The position numbers and the translations under genes were made by a program. DNA of 64,000 bases. Origin: Aphrophora alni (Eukaryota; Arthropoda; Insecta; Hemiptera; Aphrophoridae). The stretch covers positions 75,800,355 to 75,864,354 of the forward strand of contig OY740769.1 of assembly GCA_963513935.1 (NCBI GenBank), read 5' to 3'. This document shows, piece after piece, positions 1 to 13,539 of this stretch. The notes beneath the pieces are model-generated. The model made no database searches and was not told the origin of the DNA. It was given only the letters and a program-made list of their open reading frames with translations. Positions within the stretch are counted from its first letter, which is position 1. Each line of letters opens with the position of its first letter.

Positions 1-745
1 ATGCAAATGGTTACCGTTTGTAAAAAATATATAATGTGTTATTAAAGAAACAACATTATGCACGTAGTACAGCATGAACTTATACTTATTACACATAAGA
101 AAAAAATATTTAACTCAATTGTCAACATTTAAATTTTATTATCGATATAATATATCTTGAACTTGTTATTACAAACAAGAAAAACTATTTAACATAAATT
201 GTCAAAATTAAATTTATTATACACATAGTACAGCTTTCACTTGTTCTTATTACACATAGGAAATAATATTAAATGTCAAATAAATTGTCAAAATTTAAGT
301 TTTATACACAGAGTACAGATTGAACTTGTTCCTATTACAGATAGGAAAAAACAATTAACATAAATTTAAAAAAATTATTATTTATACACAGTACAGCTTG
401 AACTTCTTAAACAACATAAGAAAAAATAATTAACTTAAATTTTCAAATTTTAAATTTATACACATAGTACATCATGAACACATAGTAAGTGTTCTTATTA
501 CACATATGAAATAATATTAAAATTACCATAAATTGTCAAAATTTATGTTTTTTACATATAGGAGCCTACAGCTTGAATTGGTTGTTATTACACATAGGAA
601 ATAATATTAAAGTTAACATAGGCCTACATTGAAAAATTTGAGTTCTATACATATAGTAACTTACATCTTGAACTTGTTTTTATTACACATAGGAAAAATA
701 ATAAAAAAATATTGTCAAAATTTTAATTATTATACACAATAAGGC
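1..745. repeat. Degenerate tandem array, about 8 units of 80-100 bp
   Basis: The block repeats one theme about eight times. Each unit has a 'cacatagtacagcttgaacttg' type segment split over two parts, then 'ttattacacatagg', then an A-rich run ending in 'aattgtcaaaattt'. The 'gaactt' anchors lie near 77, 160, 240, 323, 402, 475, 569 and 669, so spacing is 73-100 bp. Units differ by many substitutions and small indels, which suggests an old array. It is truncated by the left edge of the window, so the true length is unknown. No coding frame runs through it. Seen directly in the sequence; the satellite or transposon origin is not known. Confidence 0.8.
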
Positions 746-1604
746 AATTTGTTTGAATTATACATTTTTCAAGTTATATTGTTTTAATAAAAATTTTAGA
801 AATTTAAATAGGGACAAAATACTAAAACTTATATAGATTCATATTAAATTTTGCTTTTGAAAAAACTCCAATGACTATGACAGTATAACAACTTTCTATT
901 ATAGTTCCAGATATATTAGGATTAGTATTATTCCCTTATATAAGTACTCTAAAATAAAAAGCTTATGTAATCGGAGTATACAACGCTTTCTTTGAAGACA
1001 ACCTTACAAAAAAAAAATAAAAATAAATATAAAAAAATATAAAAAATAATAATAAATATCTTAATCGGAAATATTAAATAAAATAAATATTTAGCTTTTA
1101 AGTAAACTTACTGAAAACCAAAATTAATTTGTTTTTTAGAATCGATAATTGAAAGCGAACTAATATAATAGATTGAATTAAATTTACAGTATTCAAATTT
1201 ATTAAAGATTTTATGGTTTGCATAAAATTACCGATAATTATTGTGTAGAGGACATTTTATGAAGTTTTAAGATATTCAATATTTAAAACTTGAATAACCA
1301 TCCATAACATTAATATTAACCTAAAACTCTATAAATGCACTTTTTTTAAAACATAAAAGTGGATTTAATAAGTAATTATTTAAGTAGTATTCTATATTTA
1401 AGCATAATTAGTAAGTTTATTAACAGTACCCAATTATTGTTATGAAGTTATATTGGCTAAATTAGTGTTGTTAATATATTATTATGATACCATCCATAAA
1501 AATAATATTAACCTAAAACTCTAAAATAATATGGTGATAATAATAAATATGATTTGTAAGAGATTTTAGTTTTGTATTTTAATTGTGTGCAATATTAGTG
1601 CACG
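746..1604. other. AT-rich non-coding stretch
   Basis: I see no gene here. The sequence is very AT-rich, with short A-runs. The phrase 'accatccataacattaatattaacctaaaactctataa' recurs in part at about 1295-1335 and again at about 1490-1525, so it holds a small internal direct duplication and nothing else I can name. Confidence 0.6.
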
Positions 1605-1850
1605 TTTAATATATAAGGACAGTCAAGTAAAACAACTCATGTCAGCTAAAGCTATGCCAAGAAAACCACTTTTCTCGTTTTCAGCAACGTTTTGGCAACA
1701 ACTTTACACAGCCTTAGCAACTACTTAGGGTCGTAGCAAGTTGTGCGACCTTGTCACTTTCAGTTTAAACACAATTTACGACTCCTAACAAAAATCTCTC
1801 ATCTTGACCTATATGTTATTTGTGCCTATTTATGATTATTTTCTTAGAGG
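1605..1850 (+). repeat. Dispersed repeat, copy 1 (partner at 36.85 kb)
   Basis: From 'acagtcaagtaaaac' the next 40 bases match 36846 onward almost exactly, sharing 'ctcatgtcagctaaagctat' and 'gccaagaaa'. Alignable but more diverged sequence then runs for about 200 bp more, with shared blocks such as 'ctaacaaaa' and 'atatgttatt'. Both copies are in the same orientation. No open reading frame or terminal repeat is visible, so the class of element cannot be named. The sharp left boundary and gradual right decay would suit a non-LTR or SINE-like fragment, which is inference. Confidence 0.7.
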
Positions 1851-4800
1851 AATCAGTTTTAAAGTTGTTTAAAATAATGGTTTTGAATTATCGTTTTAAA
1901 GTTACAGGACAATTATGAATTGTTCATATACTGTTTTAAGAATTAATACAGAAGCTATGTCAATCTAATTATAAAGTTATTTGTAACAATGAAAAACTTT
2001 AAGATAACAGCAAGCCTACTCTGAATGAGCTAAGACTTAAATGTAATACAGGAGAGAAGAAAAGAAATCAATACATGAGAAATTGAAATTGGTTCTGAGC
2101 ACTGAAGACAATGTCAATTTGTTGTAGTTTTACCTAGAACTAGTTTAACTTTGGATAGAAGTAGGCTTTGTTCAACAGATCAGAAGTCGGTTCCATGCAT
2201 AGTATTGCATACTGTAGTTCTTAAATTTACAAGAAAAATTTAATCATTAAAAATATTATTTCAAAGAGTTTTAAATTACATAATTTAATTTTTTTAAAGA
2301 TATTATTGAGCATATTGATAAAGATTTATAAAATTTGATGTTTGATGAATATATGAGAGATGAAGTTAACAAAAGTATTAAATGAAATTATAAACAGCTT
2401 ACATAGTTTAAAACCATATTTGTCAAATTAATGATATATGAGTTTTAGTAGTTTTAAATAAAACACAAATGTCTATACAGATACAATCCAACAAGGATAT
2501 TTTCAATAAAGAATATCCCTGGTACATTATTCAATATTATTATTTTTAATTGTGGAATATAAGAAAGTATCATTTTCCGAAAATATTGTTGGCTAGAATG
2601 TCCACAATATTCCGTCAGATTGATTTTATACCTTTGACACGGGATATTTCTTTTATATACAATCCTTCATGTCAATTACATAATGATAAAATTTTCATTT
2701 AAACCTTGTCGTTTTCTGTACTTTTGTCAAGCTATTAATAATAATAAATTGCTCAAGTATTTGTAACTACGAATTTAATAATGTAAACTTAAACAGAGTC
2801 ACACCGTAAAAAACTTCGATAAGAAAATGCGACTTCTTTATCAATACAATATTTTTGTGGTCTAGACGAGTGTGAAGCTCATTGATTATACATCCATTAA
2901 AACAAAACACTCTACTTTGTTGTTAAATTTATTTTGAATAAATACAAAGTAGTAGATAAACACTCAACGGTAGCCGAGATCTCAACGTGTTTATATTTTA
3001 AGTCAATATCGTAATATATAAATAATATGTATAATATATTAGTTAGTAATATGTGTAGTTAGGAGGACACCTCTGCTTCGTGACATCAGAGACTATTTAT
3101 ATCCCGTGAATACACCAGCATCCAACATATACTTGAACACTCATAGTTCATTCATATCTAGTTTTAATGTAACTTAGATTTTACTATGTTGCTTTAGTAA
3201 CTCCCTAGTATTACATTGTTAATTTATAAAATTATTTAAATGATAAACTTGACACATGATTGGCCTTGGTGTGATTTTGAATGGTAAAAAATAGCGTCAA
3301 TCTAAAGGTTAGGTTTGGGGGAGAACATTGAAGTGAGTCTTAGTAGATGTGATAAGTAAATCACCTGACCACCTCTCAACAACGATGTTTCATAATGCGG
3401 TGGAGTGGCAGTACTGTCACCTTGCAATATTGAATATGTTAAAATTGGGAAAATGATTTTAAACAAATTTTGGTACTATTTATAGATGTATTATCCACAC
3501 CAATCCATTGCACTTTATATTATAGGCTATTAATAGTCCAGTAATAGAACATTTTAAAATTAGTTGCCACCTATTTCCGAATTTGGTAATTCTAAAATTA
3601 CACATGGATAATATTTTCGTTTGAGTGTGGATTGGTCTATGACACTTCTCTAATTTACTTGTTATCAACATTTTTTAATATATTTAGAGTTGACCTTCTG
3701 AGACACCATAGTTTATTTCCATTTGTTATGTTAGATAATCTGTTCAGAATATTTAGGTAAGGTAATAATAATCTGTGTCGGTCAGGCATTGGTATTTGTA
3801 TAAAGTGTGAGAAAGTTGTGGAAAGTTTACATTCTGTCTCTCTGTTTGTACATTTACAAGCAATGATTTAGCAAAAACTGTTGAAAAGGTTTTCTTTCAT
3901 AATTTATGACTACAAAGTATTCATCATAAATCTATATTTAAGAGTACGAAATGTAAACCAAAATATGTTACGTTTAATATCACAATATCAGTACTAATCG
4001 TTGAAGTTAAATCTTAGTAAATTTAATTAATATACTTACGTCATAAAAAAAGTTTATGGTAGTGATTGCGCAAAAAATAAACAAAAAATTAAGTACTACA
4101 AAATTAAGGATACAAATCAGGATGAACGTTATTGAATACTCTACAAAATCCAAATACAATGTAATTCATAGTTATTATATTCAAATGTAAAGTTGTGTTT
4201 CTGTGTATATGTGTACTTGATATTGGTTTGGCAGAGTTAATTTTTAAGAAATTAATTAAAGACTATATTTAGGTTGTCCATACACAACTACTGAAAATTC
4301 TGCAAATAAGTATTCCATGTATGTTTGTTATATAATACAGAATCGTCTGAAAGCAAATGCATGTTTTTATTGGCAGGATCATCTGATAGTCATTAGGTGG
4401 TGGGGTGGCATCGTGTGGAGCATCAATCTTTCCTCAGTAAACAGTTTTACTACAGAATATAACAAACCGTGCAATTGACAAACAAAATAAATTAAAGTAC
4501 GAAATCATTTATTTTGAAAAATATGATAAATTAATTTCGTTGTTTGATTTCTTACTTTAAGTAAAGTATTGTATTGGCGATAGTTTTAACATCACGTTTT
4601 AAATTGGCATTTCAAGCTTCATGGAAAAATAAAAGACAGAGATCTAACACAACAATACATGGAAGAAGATATAATCCAGCTAGTGTACTTCTTGATTTTT
4701 CCACACCCATATTCACTATAAGTATGCCCCTAAGCCACATTCCTCTTACCTATCAGATTTCTCTTGATCAATTTTTATTATTTTCTGACCCAGACACTAT

Positions 4801-5160
4801 ATTCGAGTGCTAGATATCTTTATTTTATGTTTATCTCTTCCTTTTATTCTTCTCAAAAGAACAAGGAGAAAATATTGAGCTTTAAATATTCAGATCATCT
4901 TGGTGTCAATTTAATTATTCAAATATTTCGTGTTATTTAATATGGAAATGTCATTTTAATTGTTCTCAATTCATTAACTTACTGTAAACAACAAAAATCA
5001 CTTTAGTTTGATGTTAATTTATCTATTTAAATATACAACTTATGGTCATCTGACAACATGTTCTGATCACTTCTTATGTTACAGACAAATTTCTTGGTGA
5101 TTTCAAGTAGTATAACTTCCAAAACTCGGAAAGTTAACACATTCCTGATATATTATTTTG
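1851..5160. other. AT-rich non-coding stretch
   Basis: No supported gene. Frames of 60-80 codons occur (for example minus-strand 3480-3671 and plus-strand 4574-4813), but none has a recognisable domain, and this number is expected by chance at this length even though stops are common in AT-rich DNA. A slightly GC-richer patch at 3240-3420 has no identifiable content. Confidence 0.6.
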
Positions 5161-5206
5161 TTATTTATTAGGAAGAGAAGCAAGAACACAGTTTTTACGT
5201 TGAGAA

Positions 5207-5404
5207 ATGGGAATCACACTTGGGATTACGTTATTCTCGATTTTGGGATTTGTAAAATCCTCACATAAATTGGAGCAATCCCTGCGGGATTTCCAACCTT
5301 GTTATGGAGGAATAACTACGATACTTGATACACATGCAGTAAACATAACATTATTATTACGGCAATTAGATTTTCGTCTTAAACAAGGAAGCTCTTGTTT
5401 GTAA
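5207..5404 (+). CDS. Unassigned short ORF, 65 aa, possible secretory leader
   Basis: An ATG-initiated frame of 65 codons. Residues 1-17 form a hydrophobic stretch (MGITLGITLFSILGFVK) that could act as a signal peptide or membrane anchor. The rest is mildly hydrophobic with two cysteines. The ATG is preceded by 'gagaa', an acceptable but not strong initiation context. I do not recognise the protein. No polyadenylation or splice pattern close by makes it a convincing exon, and the flanks are ordinary AT-rich DNA. It may be a chance frame. Confidence 0.12.
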   Translation: MGITLGITLFSILGFVKSSHKLEQSLRDFQPCYGGITTILDTHAVNITLLLRQLDFRLKQGSSCL

Positions 5405-7132
5405 TAAAACTGAGATTATGTTAAATCAAGCATTTAATAGTTATTGGCTCTAATTAAAAACCTCCTCCATTTCAAACCCAGGATGGGAGTTTACAATAGT
5501 AACTTCAGATCTTTATTTAACTCAAATACACTTTTACAAAGCTACTACTATTATTACTTTAGATGTATTTAATATCGATAACTTACCGTTCCTGTATAAA
5601 ATTTCAGCGATGCACAATTTGTCTTTTTTTCATAATATTTCTTAATCAATTATTTGTGTAATTTTTGTTGCTACAAATTTTGTAGGAGAATTGGATTTGT
5701 TACAAATACTATTGTTGTGTTTCTAATTTTTTCTTATGTAAGAATATTAATACATAGGTATACCTAAGATATACTATGTACGTAATAAACAATTCAAAAG
5801 TGAAATTCCAGAATTATTTTTGCTTTTAAAGTTACAAGACAATAACTACTTTTATTTTTGTAATCATTTTATATTCCTAAAATTGAGTTGTGTTCCATTA
5901 CATGCAAAAAATTTAAAAACATGTGAAAATGGTGACGGATTTTATTGTTTTATGTTGGATCGATTAAAAGATACGAGTAAAATCTGTTTAAATGTCGTCC
6001 CTTTGAAAAATTCTAAATATAATAGTATATTTCAATAGATTTTCGAATAGGCATTATAAGTCAAAAGGCAAACCTTAAAACAAGCGTTTTATTTTAGGAT
6101 AAAGTAATTGATGAGCTAAATTATACAAAAGTGTTGCCACTGATTTTCTCATGTTTTCAGTTTCTGTCAAAGTTGTATCTCTTTAAATATTTTGATGAAA
6201 CTAAGTTTCTATGATATTGGGAAATCAGAAATCAGTCTATGCTGTTTTATCGTAAGGCACATGACATTATCTCTGGAATGATAATTAATCAATAGAATAA
6301 CAAATAACTAAAGTAACATATGTACTGTATTTGTTTAGTAAATCTTGAAGCGAGAGACATATCTCATTACAATATTATGTATTTTGTGAGAAATGTGTTT
6401 ACACAAACAAAACTACAATATGTAACAAATTTATAAAAGTAAAGACACAGGAAATTATCCATTTAAATAGCCAATAGGAGACGAGTTTTAGTATGAAGCA
6501 GTAGATACCATCGTTTATCAGTAAATCCTGTCATGATTCACTAATCAGGAATCTGGGTCACTTTACAGGAATTGATCACCCATTGGCACTCTGAGATTAC
6601 CAATTCAAAATAGTTTTCAAGCTGATTTATTAAATATGCAGTAGAAATATCAGGGCAAAACAACGTAATTGAATGTAATATTGTATAAATATTAAGGATG
6701 ATTAATTGCTTGACAAATCCCATTATCCTGTGCTGGAAGATATTTTTATTTAAAACGTTTACTTTTAATAGTTTAGAAATGATGACAATTTCATTAATTT
6801 AGTTTTTAATCAAGTTCTTTAAAATAGCTTTTCTATATGTTTTGAGTTATTTAATAATTTTGTATTCCAATGAAAATCCTTCATATTGTCTTCATTTTGA
6901 ATATGTCAAATGAAAAAGTATTTATAGAGAATAATATTTTAAGACAATTTTATTCTGAGCAATGTTTCGAAATATTTCACAGTTATTGAAAGGGGGGCTC
7001 AAAGTGTTTTATTAAAATGAATGGTTCGGCCCTAGATTCAAAATTACGTTTTTAATTTAAAAATTTCAAAATATAAAATCAGTACAAATTATTAAAATGA
7101 ATCTAGTCAACATACCTATAATTTTGTAAGAC

Positions 7133-7135
<3 letters not shown>
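5405..7135. other. AT-rich non-coding stretch
   Basis: Nothing supportable. The frames at 5820-6038 (begins at TTG) and 6541-6723 on the minus strand have no domain or leader and are taken as chance. Confidence 0.6.

Positions 7136-7218
<83 letters not shown>
7136..7218. repeat. Compound microsatellite (TA)n-(GT)n
   Basis: About 28 TA repeats run directly into about 13 GT repeats, followed by 'ttgttttgtgtgtgg' and seven more G. Compound (TA)n(GT)n tracts are typical of strand-slippage sites and may be polymorphic. Confidence 0.97.
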
Positions 7219-8885
7219 TTGTTTTGTGTGTGGGGGGGTGTATCTCTCTAATAATTTTCTAACCTCTTATATTGAGAATTAATCTCCCTAACAATTTCAT
7301 ACTTTAATTTTTTTCTATTTCAAACTTAATCTTGCTTAAATAGAAGAAAATAATGTGTGTAACAAATAAAGAAAACTCTATGAATAATTTTGTATACATA
7401 ATAAAAGTTTTTTACACTCTAAAGAAAAAAACCTAAATAAATTAAATTGTAATAATTTACAACATAACTTAAAATTTAGTAATAACACTTCATTTTAGAT
7501 ACATACAGATATAAATAAATATTGAGCTTGGCTTGAGAGATTACATAAAATTCACACATAATAATACGTTTATTAATTTAATTGCGTTTCAACTAATGTC
7601 GCCATCTTCAGTGATGCATGACCTACAATAATCTAAGTATATCGATTTAGTATATAAATTACAGTTATAGTTATAGTTTAAATATTGTAATTGATGCATT
7701 ATAGAAGTTGATTCAGTTTGACGTTGAAAGGGGTTTGAATTATTAGATGTTTGTGTGAAATTGTTTAAGTTTAATTTTAATTAATATGGAAACCAGATAG
7801 AATATTAAAATTTTACAGTTGAAATCAATGTGGTATTGAACTCTAGATTAATGATATCATTTTTAAATACACAAAACAGTAAAACACAATGGTAAAGTTG
7901 TGTATATAATTATGCTTCCCTTCGTTCTCTAATTTATCTAAGTTCCCTTAAATACATTATTCCTAACGTAATGAATATTAAAATTATGTTATGGTCTATT
8001 ATACAATGCTCTCTAAATCTAAAATAGTTTTGTGTTTACTGACCATAATTATGAATCTCCATTTTATGCAGTATGGATCTGCATTACATACATTATAATT
8101 TATTATGTGAATACACTGTTACCAAAGTTTGTTTTTTTGAATTTCAATGAGGAAGAGGTCCTTGAAATTTTAATTTTTGGAACCAGGTTGGTAACATGTT
8201 TGAAAGAAAAGAATTGGAATTTCTATTGAATTGCGATTTATTTAACTAAAAATAAATTAAGTCAACCATTTACACCAAAAGCTTGTAAACACAGATTAGC
8301 AATTTGACTTATCTAATTATTAAACAGAAATTTATGAAAGTTAACAATTGAAAATATTAATAAATTTTTATATTATTACATGCCCCAAAAAGAAAGTTTT
8401 ACATTATGTTTGAATTCCCCCCCCCCCCATACAATTAGTTACTGAGTGAATTTTAAAAAAGACAAAGAAACAATTCATCAAAATATTAAAGTTAGAAAAT
8501 TTAGTTTCTAAATAAAGTATATTAATTAAGATTAACAGCTTTGACTTATGAATTACACATAATCTATCACAATTTATTAATTAAATTTCTAAAACTAAGT
8601 TGGCCAACTGAAAAGAAAAAGATTAGTTTTGAACATGTATTTTAAGAAAAGTAAATTTATTTATCCAGATTATATTTTAAAAAGAGAAAAAAAGAATTTA
8701 TATTGACGTCAATAGTTTTTTTAATTTTGAATATTAACCCCTTTGGGGTAGTGAAGCCGAAAAATGCATGCGATCCCATCCGAATTTATTTTTTATGTTT
8801 TGTACATATGTTTTTTTTTCTTACAAAAGAAAAATTACAAAATCTAGCTCATTTACATTTAGAATTATTACACAGAGACAGTTCA

Positions 8886-8889
<4 letters not shown>

Positions 8890-8920
<31 letters not shown>
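8890..8920. repeat. (TA)n microsatellite
   Basis: Fifteen uninterrupted TA repeats bounded by 'gttcaagttt' and 'tttactaagg'. Confidence 0.97.
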
Positions 8921-8923
<3 letters not shown>

Positions 8924-9195
8924 ACTAAGGTACACTTTCAGACAAAATCGTTCATTATTTTGATTTTTCTACTTTTTTGTTTATGACTTAGGAAGTCCTC
9001 AGCTTTTGCATGAACTTGAAAATCTGCTTAAGTTAATTTCTTGTTCCCTCTTGCTTTAATCAGCTTTTGCTACACAGAAATGATACATGTGACGGTTAAC
9101 AAAGCACAAGCAATCTTAGACAGGTTTATGAGCAAGATATTTTTATGTAATGAAGTTATATTTTCCAAAAAAGCAATTTTTCTAAACGTAAAATG

Positions 9196-9196
<1 letters not shown>

Positions 9197-9236
<40 letters not shown>
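9197..9236. repeat. (TA)n microsatellite
   Basis: About twenty uninterrupted TA repeats ending in 'aatgtattcac'. Confidence 0.97.
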
Positions 9237-9239
<3 letters not shown>

Positions 9240-9776
9240 GTATTCACAAATAAATTACAAAATGACATTCCATTAATAAAGATAGAAAGTAAGCTTTTGC
9301 TTTTGTCTGAATTCTAAACTGGCACAATTTGCAAGCAATTAAAATAAATGATTCATTAATTATTGTCTTGATTTTATAATTAGCTCAAAATTATAATTTA
9401 ATTTTATACTGATTTTATAAGGAAGGTTAAATACTTTTGATTTTAAGATAATATGACTTTACGTTTTAAAAGAAATGACAGATAACCTAAAATTTAATTA
9501 TGATTGAAAAGATTTCTAGATTTTGCATTCCTGTAATAAAAAAAATACATATTTCTTAATATGGTTAACTTAATCTACTCAAAGGAAGATCACTGTGTTA
9601 CCTGGTATGAAAGAGAGAAACGCTTACGAAGTTCTAACATGAAGAAAGACCAATGTTAACCATTCCATGGAAATATGTACATTAACGCACGTTTTTATTT
9701 TAATATCGGTTCATTTTAATATAAAATTGTTCTTGTACAGAAATCTGGTTATTTTCCCTTTAAAAAAAAAAAAAAC

Positions 9777-9910
9777 TTGAGAAGACTATTTCACGGACAC
9801 AAGATGACGTGCGCACAACATTTTGAACCGAACGTTTTAGACTCTGTCCTTGAAGTGAATGCGAAGGTCGAGAGCAAGGTTAAAGTCGAGTGAGGTCGCC
9901 TTCAGAGCTT
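9777..9910. other. GC-richer island with CpGs, unassigned
   Basis: Composition rises sharply against the surroundings and CpG dinucleotides cluster (cacgg, tgacgtgcgc, aaccgaacg, ggtcgag, gtcgag, ggtcgcc). The motif 'aaggtcgag' is echoed as 'aaagtcgag' and 'gaggtcg' within 45 bp. This could be part of a transposon promoter or a host regulatory element. No open frame of note crosses it and I cannot identify it. Confidence 0.35.
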
Positions 9911-12654
9911 GTCAACCTTTTTTAGAAATGTTAAAATTAAACTGCAATGTAGATAATTTAGACGTTACAACACAACACAGAGAATCAGCAATGAACTGAA
10001 CTGGTGGTACTTCTAACAATCAGTGTAAAGAATCAGTATTGAACGGAAATGACTTTACAAATAAAGACCGATAGTGAGACTCTTACATTTTCCCAAAACT
10101 CACGGTTTTAGTGTAGAAACGTGTTTCCTAATTAAACACGAAACTTATATTTAACCGGTCGTAGCTAGCTTTCACTCATAATAATGAAGAGAAGTCGTAC
10201 ACAAGAAGATAAATATAAACACAAGTGAAGGACTGGAATTAGTTTAATTATAATGTAAAGATACAATGTCCTAGGAGCATTTTGGCGATAAGAAAAACAA
10301 GGATTCCCGGAACCACAAAAACAAGTTTATTTTTGTGGATAGAGGAATCCATGATTTTCTTATGATAATTTTAAGGTTAGGAAATTAAATTAGAACATGA
10401 TTTCTAATAGTATATCAACGGATAATGACTTTGTAGTATTTATCTATTTTTTATATATTTTTTTACTAACGTAAAAGTTTAAAAATCAAGATTCACTAAA
10501 ACTTTATTTTTGAAAAACAGTAAGGTATTTTATTTTCTTATATACTTCTTGTATAACTTATAGTGACAGTCCAGTGTCAGTAGAGTTTATGTGTACGTGG
10601 CAGATGAGGATGATGACTTTTTTATTGTGTTTTCATTCAATTCATGATATATATTTATATATATATATATATACTGAATTTAGTTCAAATAATCTATATA
10701 TAATAATTATAACTAACATATATTAATTATTTATCTAAATTAAATACCGTATATGTATGTAACAATAAAAAGACTGAAATATAATAATTAAAAAATACAA
10801 AATATGTACTGTAATTCTGATTTCAAAATAGTAAAAGTTCTACTAAATTGTAAATATATATTTAGTAAATTTATCCGTAAAAATTTAATTGTTAAGCAAA
10901 AAAGTTTTGAAGTTAAATTTAAAAAAATTATTATAATAATCTAATGGAAAGAAGTTAAGTAGGCCTACTATAAAACTTTATACTTTGAACAAAACTTTCC
11001 TCCAACAAAGTTATGGTAAATAATTACTCAAAGGAAGCTTGTGGCAACACTTGTTAACAGAGTTACCCTTTCTAGAAATATCATAACTTCACCTAACTTT
11101 TAGTATCCTACTTATGTCAGAGTCTCTTATGGAGATATTATAGAAGGAGATTCATTTTATTAAAACTTCTTAAAACGAAGAGAAAAGACTGAAATAAATT
11201 ATTACCTTTACATAATAGCATAATAGCTAACCAATGACTTCAGAGTAGTGGATTATTTGTCTCACTTCAATGGTAGACTGTCTCTCGGTAGAATATTCTC
11301 ACAATTACATGTGCACAGACGCAAAAAAATATTACAAATAATATTATATTATATGTTGGAAATGGTTATAAGGAACTTAATATATATGTGAAGGTTATTT
11401 TTTTTAATAATGTGTAAACTCTTTTACAAAAGAGCACATTCTGTACTCTCATTATTGTTACTCTTGGTACATTACTTTTCTTTTTTCAATCTTAACAAAT
11501 ACTTTGTTAACCAACATTATTCCCTTCTAATTCGGGTTCTTCACTGCGAACTATTCACTCTCAGTTTCGTGGTTACTTTCGTTGATAACAAATCCATAGC
11601 TGTAGAAACTCATAAACCCATACTAACGTTACTTCCTCTCGTTACTCATTACATGACATCTAAGAGTCTTTAAAACGAGATAGTAGATAAAACGAATTTT
11701 TATAATGATTTTAACAAGACTGCACTTATATTTTTCAAGTTTTCTAATGAACAGAAAATATAACAAATAAGTTTTACCAAAATAAATTAAAAACTATCAA
11801 GGTTCATTCTCAACAAAACATCCTAATTGTAAAATACTAGTGATATGTACATTAATATCTCACCTGAAATATTTGCAAAAATGTCTGGAATGCTAAATTG
11901 CTTCAGAGTCACAATTGGCAACTAAATTTTTTTATTAATTCACGCTAGTGACAATCCAAACTTTCACACTTTAAAAGGACTTATAGATTTGTACTAATCT
12001 TGAATTGACAATGCCAAGTCCTGTGGGAAGATAAGAGAAGAAGCAATTCAAATCGTAATTATCACAGTTAGCTAATTCTTTATTGACAAACTAAATGGTT
12101 AATTATTTGAAAATGATAACACTTAAATATACATAATATTTTACATTCAACAAAAATTTCAAACAAAAATATATAAAAAAAAAAGAAAAGATTATCAGCA
12201 TGAAAATCATTGAGGAAATATATCTTTAAAAAAGCAATATACATTGATTTGATAAATCTTGATCATCCAAGCAACGAAATAGTTTGTAAATAAACTGAAT
12301 TAAGTTTAGATCCGCAAAAAAATAAATAATAATACTCAAATCTAACAATATTATACAAATATAACAAAATGACAAGACAACATTAAATTTAAAGCTAAAT
12401 TATAAAAACCGTTTTTTTTTAAATATTAGATCTTGCAGACATGAAAAACTAAAAATTTATAGAAACCCAAATATAGTTAACAAAAATTTAAATAATACCA
12501 ACCCAATAATACCAATAATGTCATGAACCAGTAACATGCAAAACGCGACTTAGTTGCAACAATAAAACTGAAATAGAAACTATTGTCAAGAATTAGGATA
12601 CTTTTAGTTACGAATATAATGAAGTTATTTTTAAGAAGCCAGTATGATAACAAT
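9911..12654. other. AT-rich non-coding stretch
   Basis: No gene supported. Two related phrases, 'gagaatcagcaatgaactg' and 'aagaatcagtattgaacgg', lie about 50 bp apart near 9980 and 10030. A short (TA)n tract sits at 10647-10673. The 87-codon ATG frame at 11410-11673 has a hydrophobic start but no recognisable domain. A palindrome TAGGCCTA is at 10960. Confidence 0.55.
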
Positions 12655-13185
12655 AATTATTGTGGGAGACCTGGAAAAGTGATGAAATTGCTTACCTTAC
12701 AAGCAAGTAGAAGTCATTGACGCTATAATGATATATATAATCCCATTTGTGCGTAGAAACTTGGCCATTGGGCCAAGATTGATCAAGGGAAGGTGCTGTA
12801 GGAATTATTGAAGATAACCAGATGGACTTGGTGATTAAGAGCTTCCTGGGAGTATAATTTCTTGAAGATAGCCAGATGAATTTGGCGAGTACGAGCTACC
12901 TAGGAGTATTGAGAACTCAGACGACCATCCATGAGTGACAAGCAGGGTGAGCAAACTTCGTGCATAAACCTTGTAATTATTTCAGAGACAAGTAATTAAA
13001 ACTATAACGTATAATCAGATCTGTGAGACACAACAATTAGAGTCATTTTAGATTACTAGTAATAATAAAGATATTTAGTATTGTAATAAGATATGAGATA
13101 GTCATTGTTAATAAAGATTAATAAAGATACTAAACCACTGATTTGATTATATTGAAATAAAGAACCCAGGCAGTTTAACATTTAT
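12655..13185 (+). repeat. LTR-like dispersed repeat (relative at 62.0 kb)
   Basis: The block opens 'tgtgggagacctgg' and closes 'gcagtttaaca', so it has the TG...CA ends usual for long terminal repeats. It carries several AATAAAG signals near its right end (about 13120-13160). Its first 75 bp align loosely with 61988 onward, sharing 'ggaaaa-agtg', 'gctt', 'caag' or 'cagg', 'gtcattg' and 'atatata'. I see no matching 5-bp target duplication: the flanks read 'attat' and 'tttat'. There is no internal coding region, so a solo LTR is only one possibility. Confidence 0.35.
12806..12909 (+). repeat. Internal direct duplication, two units of about 52 bp
   Basis: Two adjacent copies share 'ttgaagata-ccagatg', then 'ttgg-ga', then 'gagct-cct-ggagtat'. 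They differ at about ten positions. The duplication lies within the LTR-like repeat and would be typical of enhancer-type repeats in a U3 region, which is inference. Confidence 0.75.
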
Positions 13186-13314
13186 TTGTAAAATAGGTGA
13201 AGAAAATGAATTTAATAGTAGAAAATTAAAAGATATTTAGAATTAAAAACTTGTTTTTTTATAAAAATAATAGAAGAAAACACAAAAGAACCCATTTCCA
13301 CTCGCACCGGATTT

Positions 13315-13334
13315 AAAAAAAAAAAAAAAAAAAA
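13315..13334 (+). repeat. Poly(A) tract, 20 A
   Basis: A pure run of twenty A. It follows 'ctcgcaccggattt'. It could be a retroposon tail, but no upstream element is recognised. Confidence 0.9.
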
Positions 13335-13539
13335 GAAGTTTTAAATAATTCTTAGAACCGCAAATATAAAAATGAATCCCAAAGCATTCTGATTCAAGAA
13401 ACACTGCAAACATTTAGAAACAACCAGAGTAATATAGAAATCAAAATAATATCTGAATTGAAAACTGTAATGAACATTTAAAATAAAAGCATAAACCCAC
13501 ATATTTTAAAAACAACTTTAAACTAAAAGTTAACACATG

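Larger units (their letters stand above)
7219..9776. other. AT-rich stretch with two (TA)n arrays and a poly-C run
   Basis: No gene seen. It contains (TA)n arrays (listed separately) and a run of nine or more C at about 8417. Reading frames at 8703-8963, 8768-8986 and 9041-9253 are extended by the TA arrays, which encode alternating Tyr-Ile, so they are not evidence of genes. Confidence 0.65.

Noticed and set aside
8703..9253. Three plus-strand frames of 70-86 codons
   Set aside because: Each is kept open by (TA)n sequence that reads Tyr-Ile repeats; no domain outside the array.
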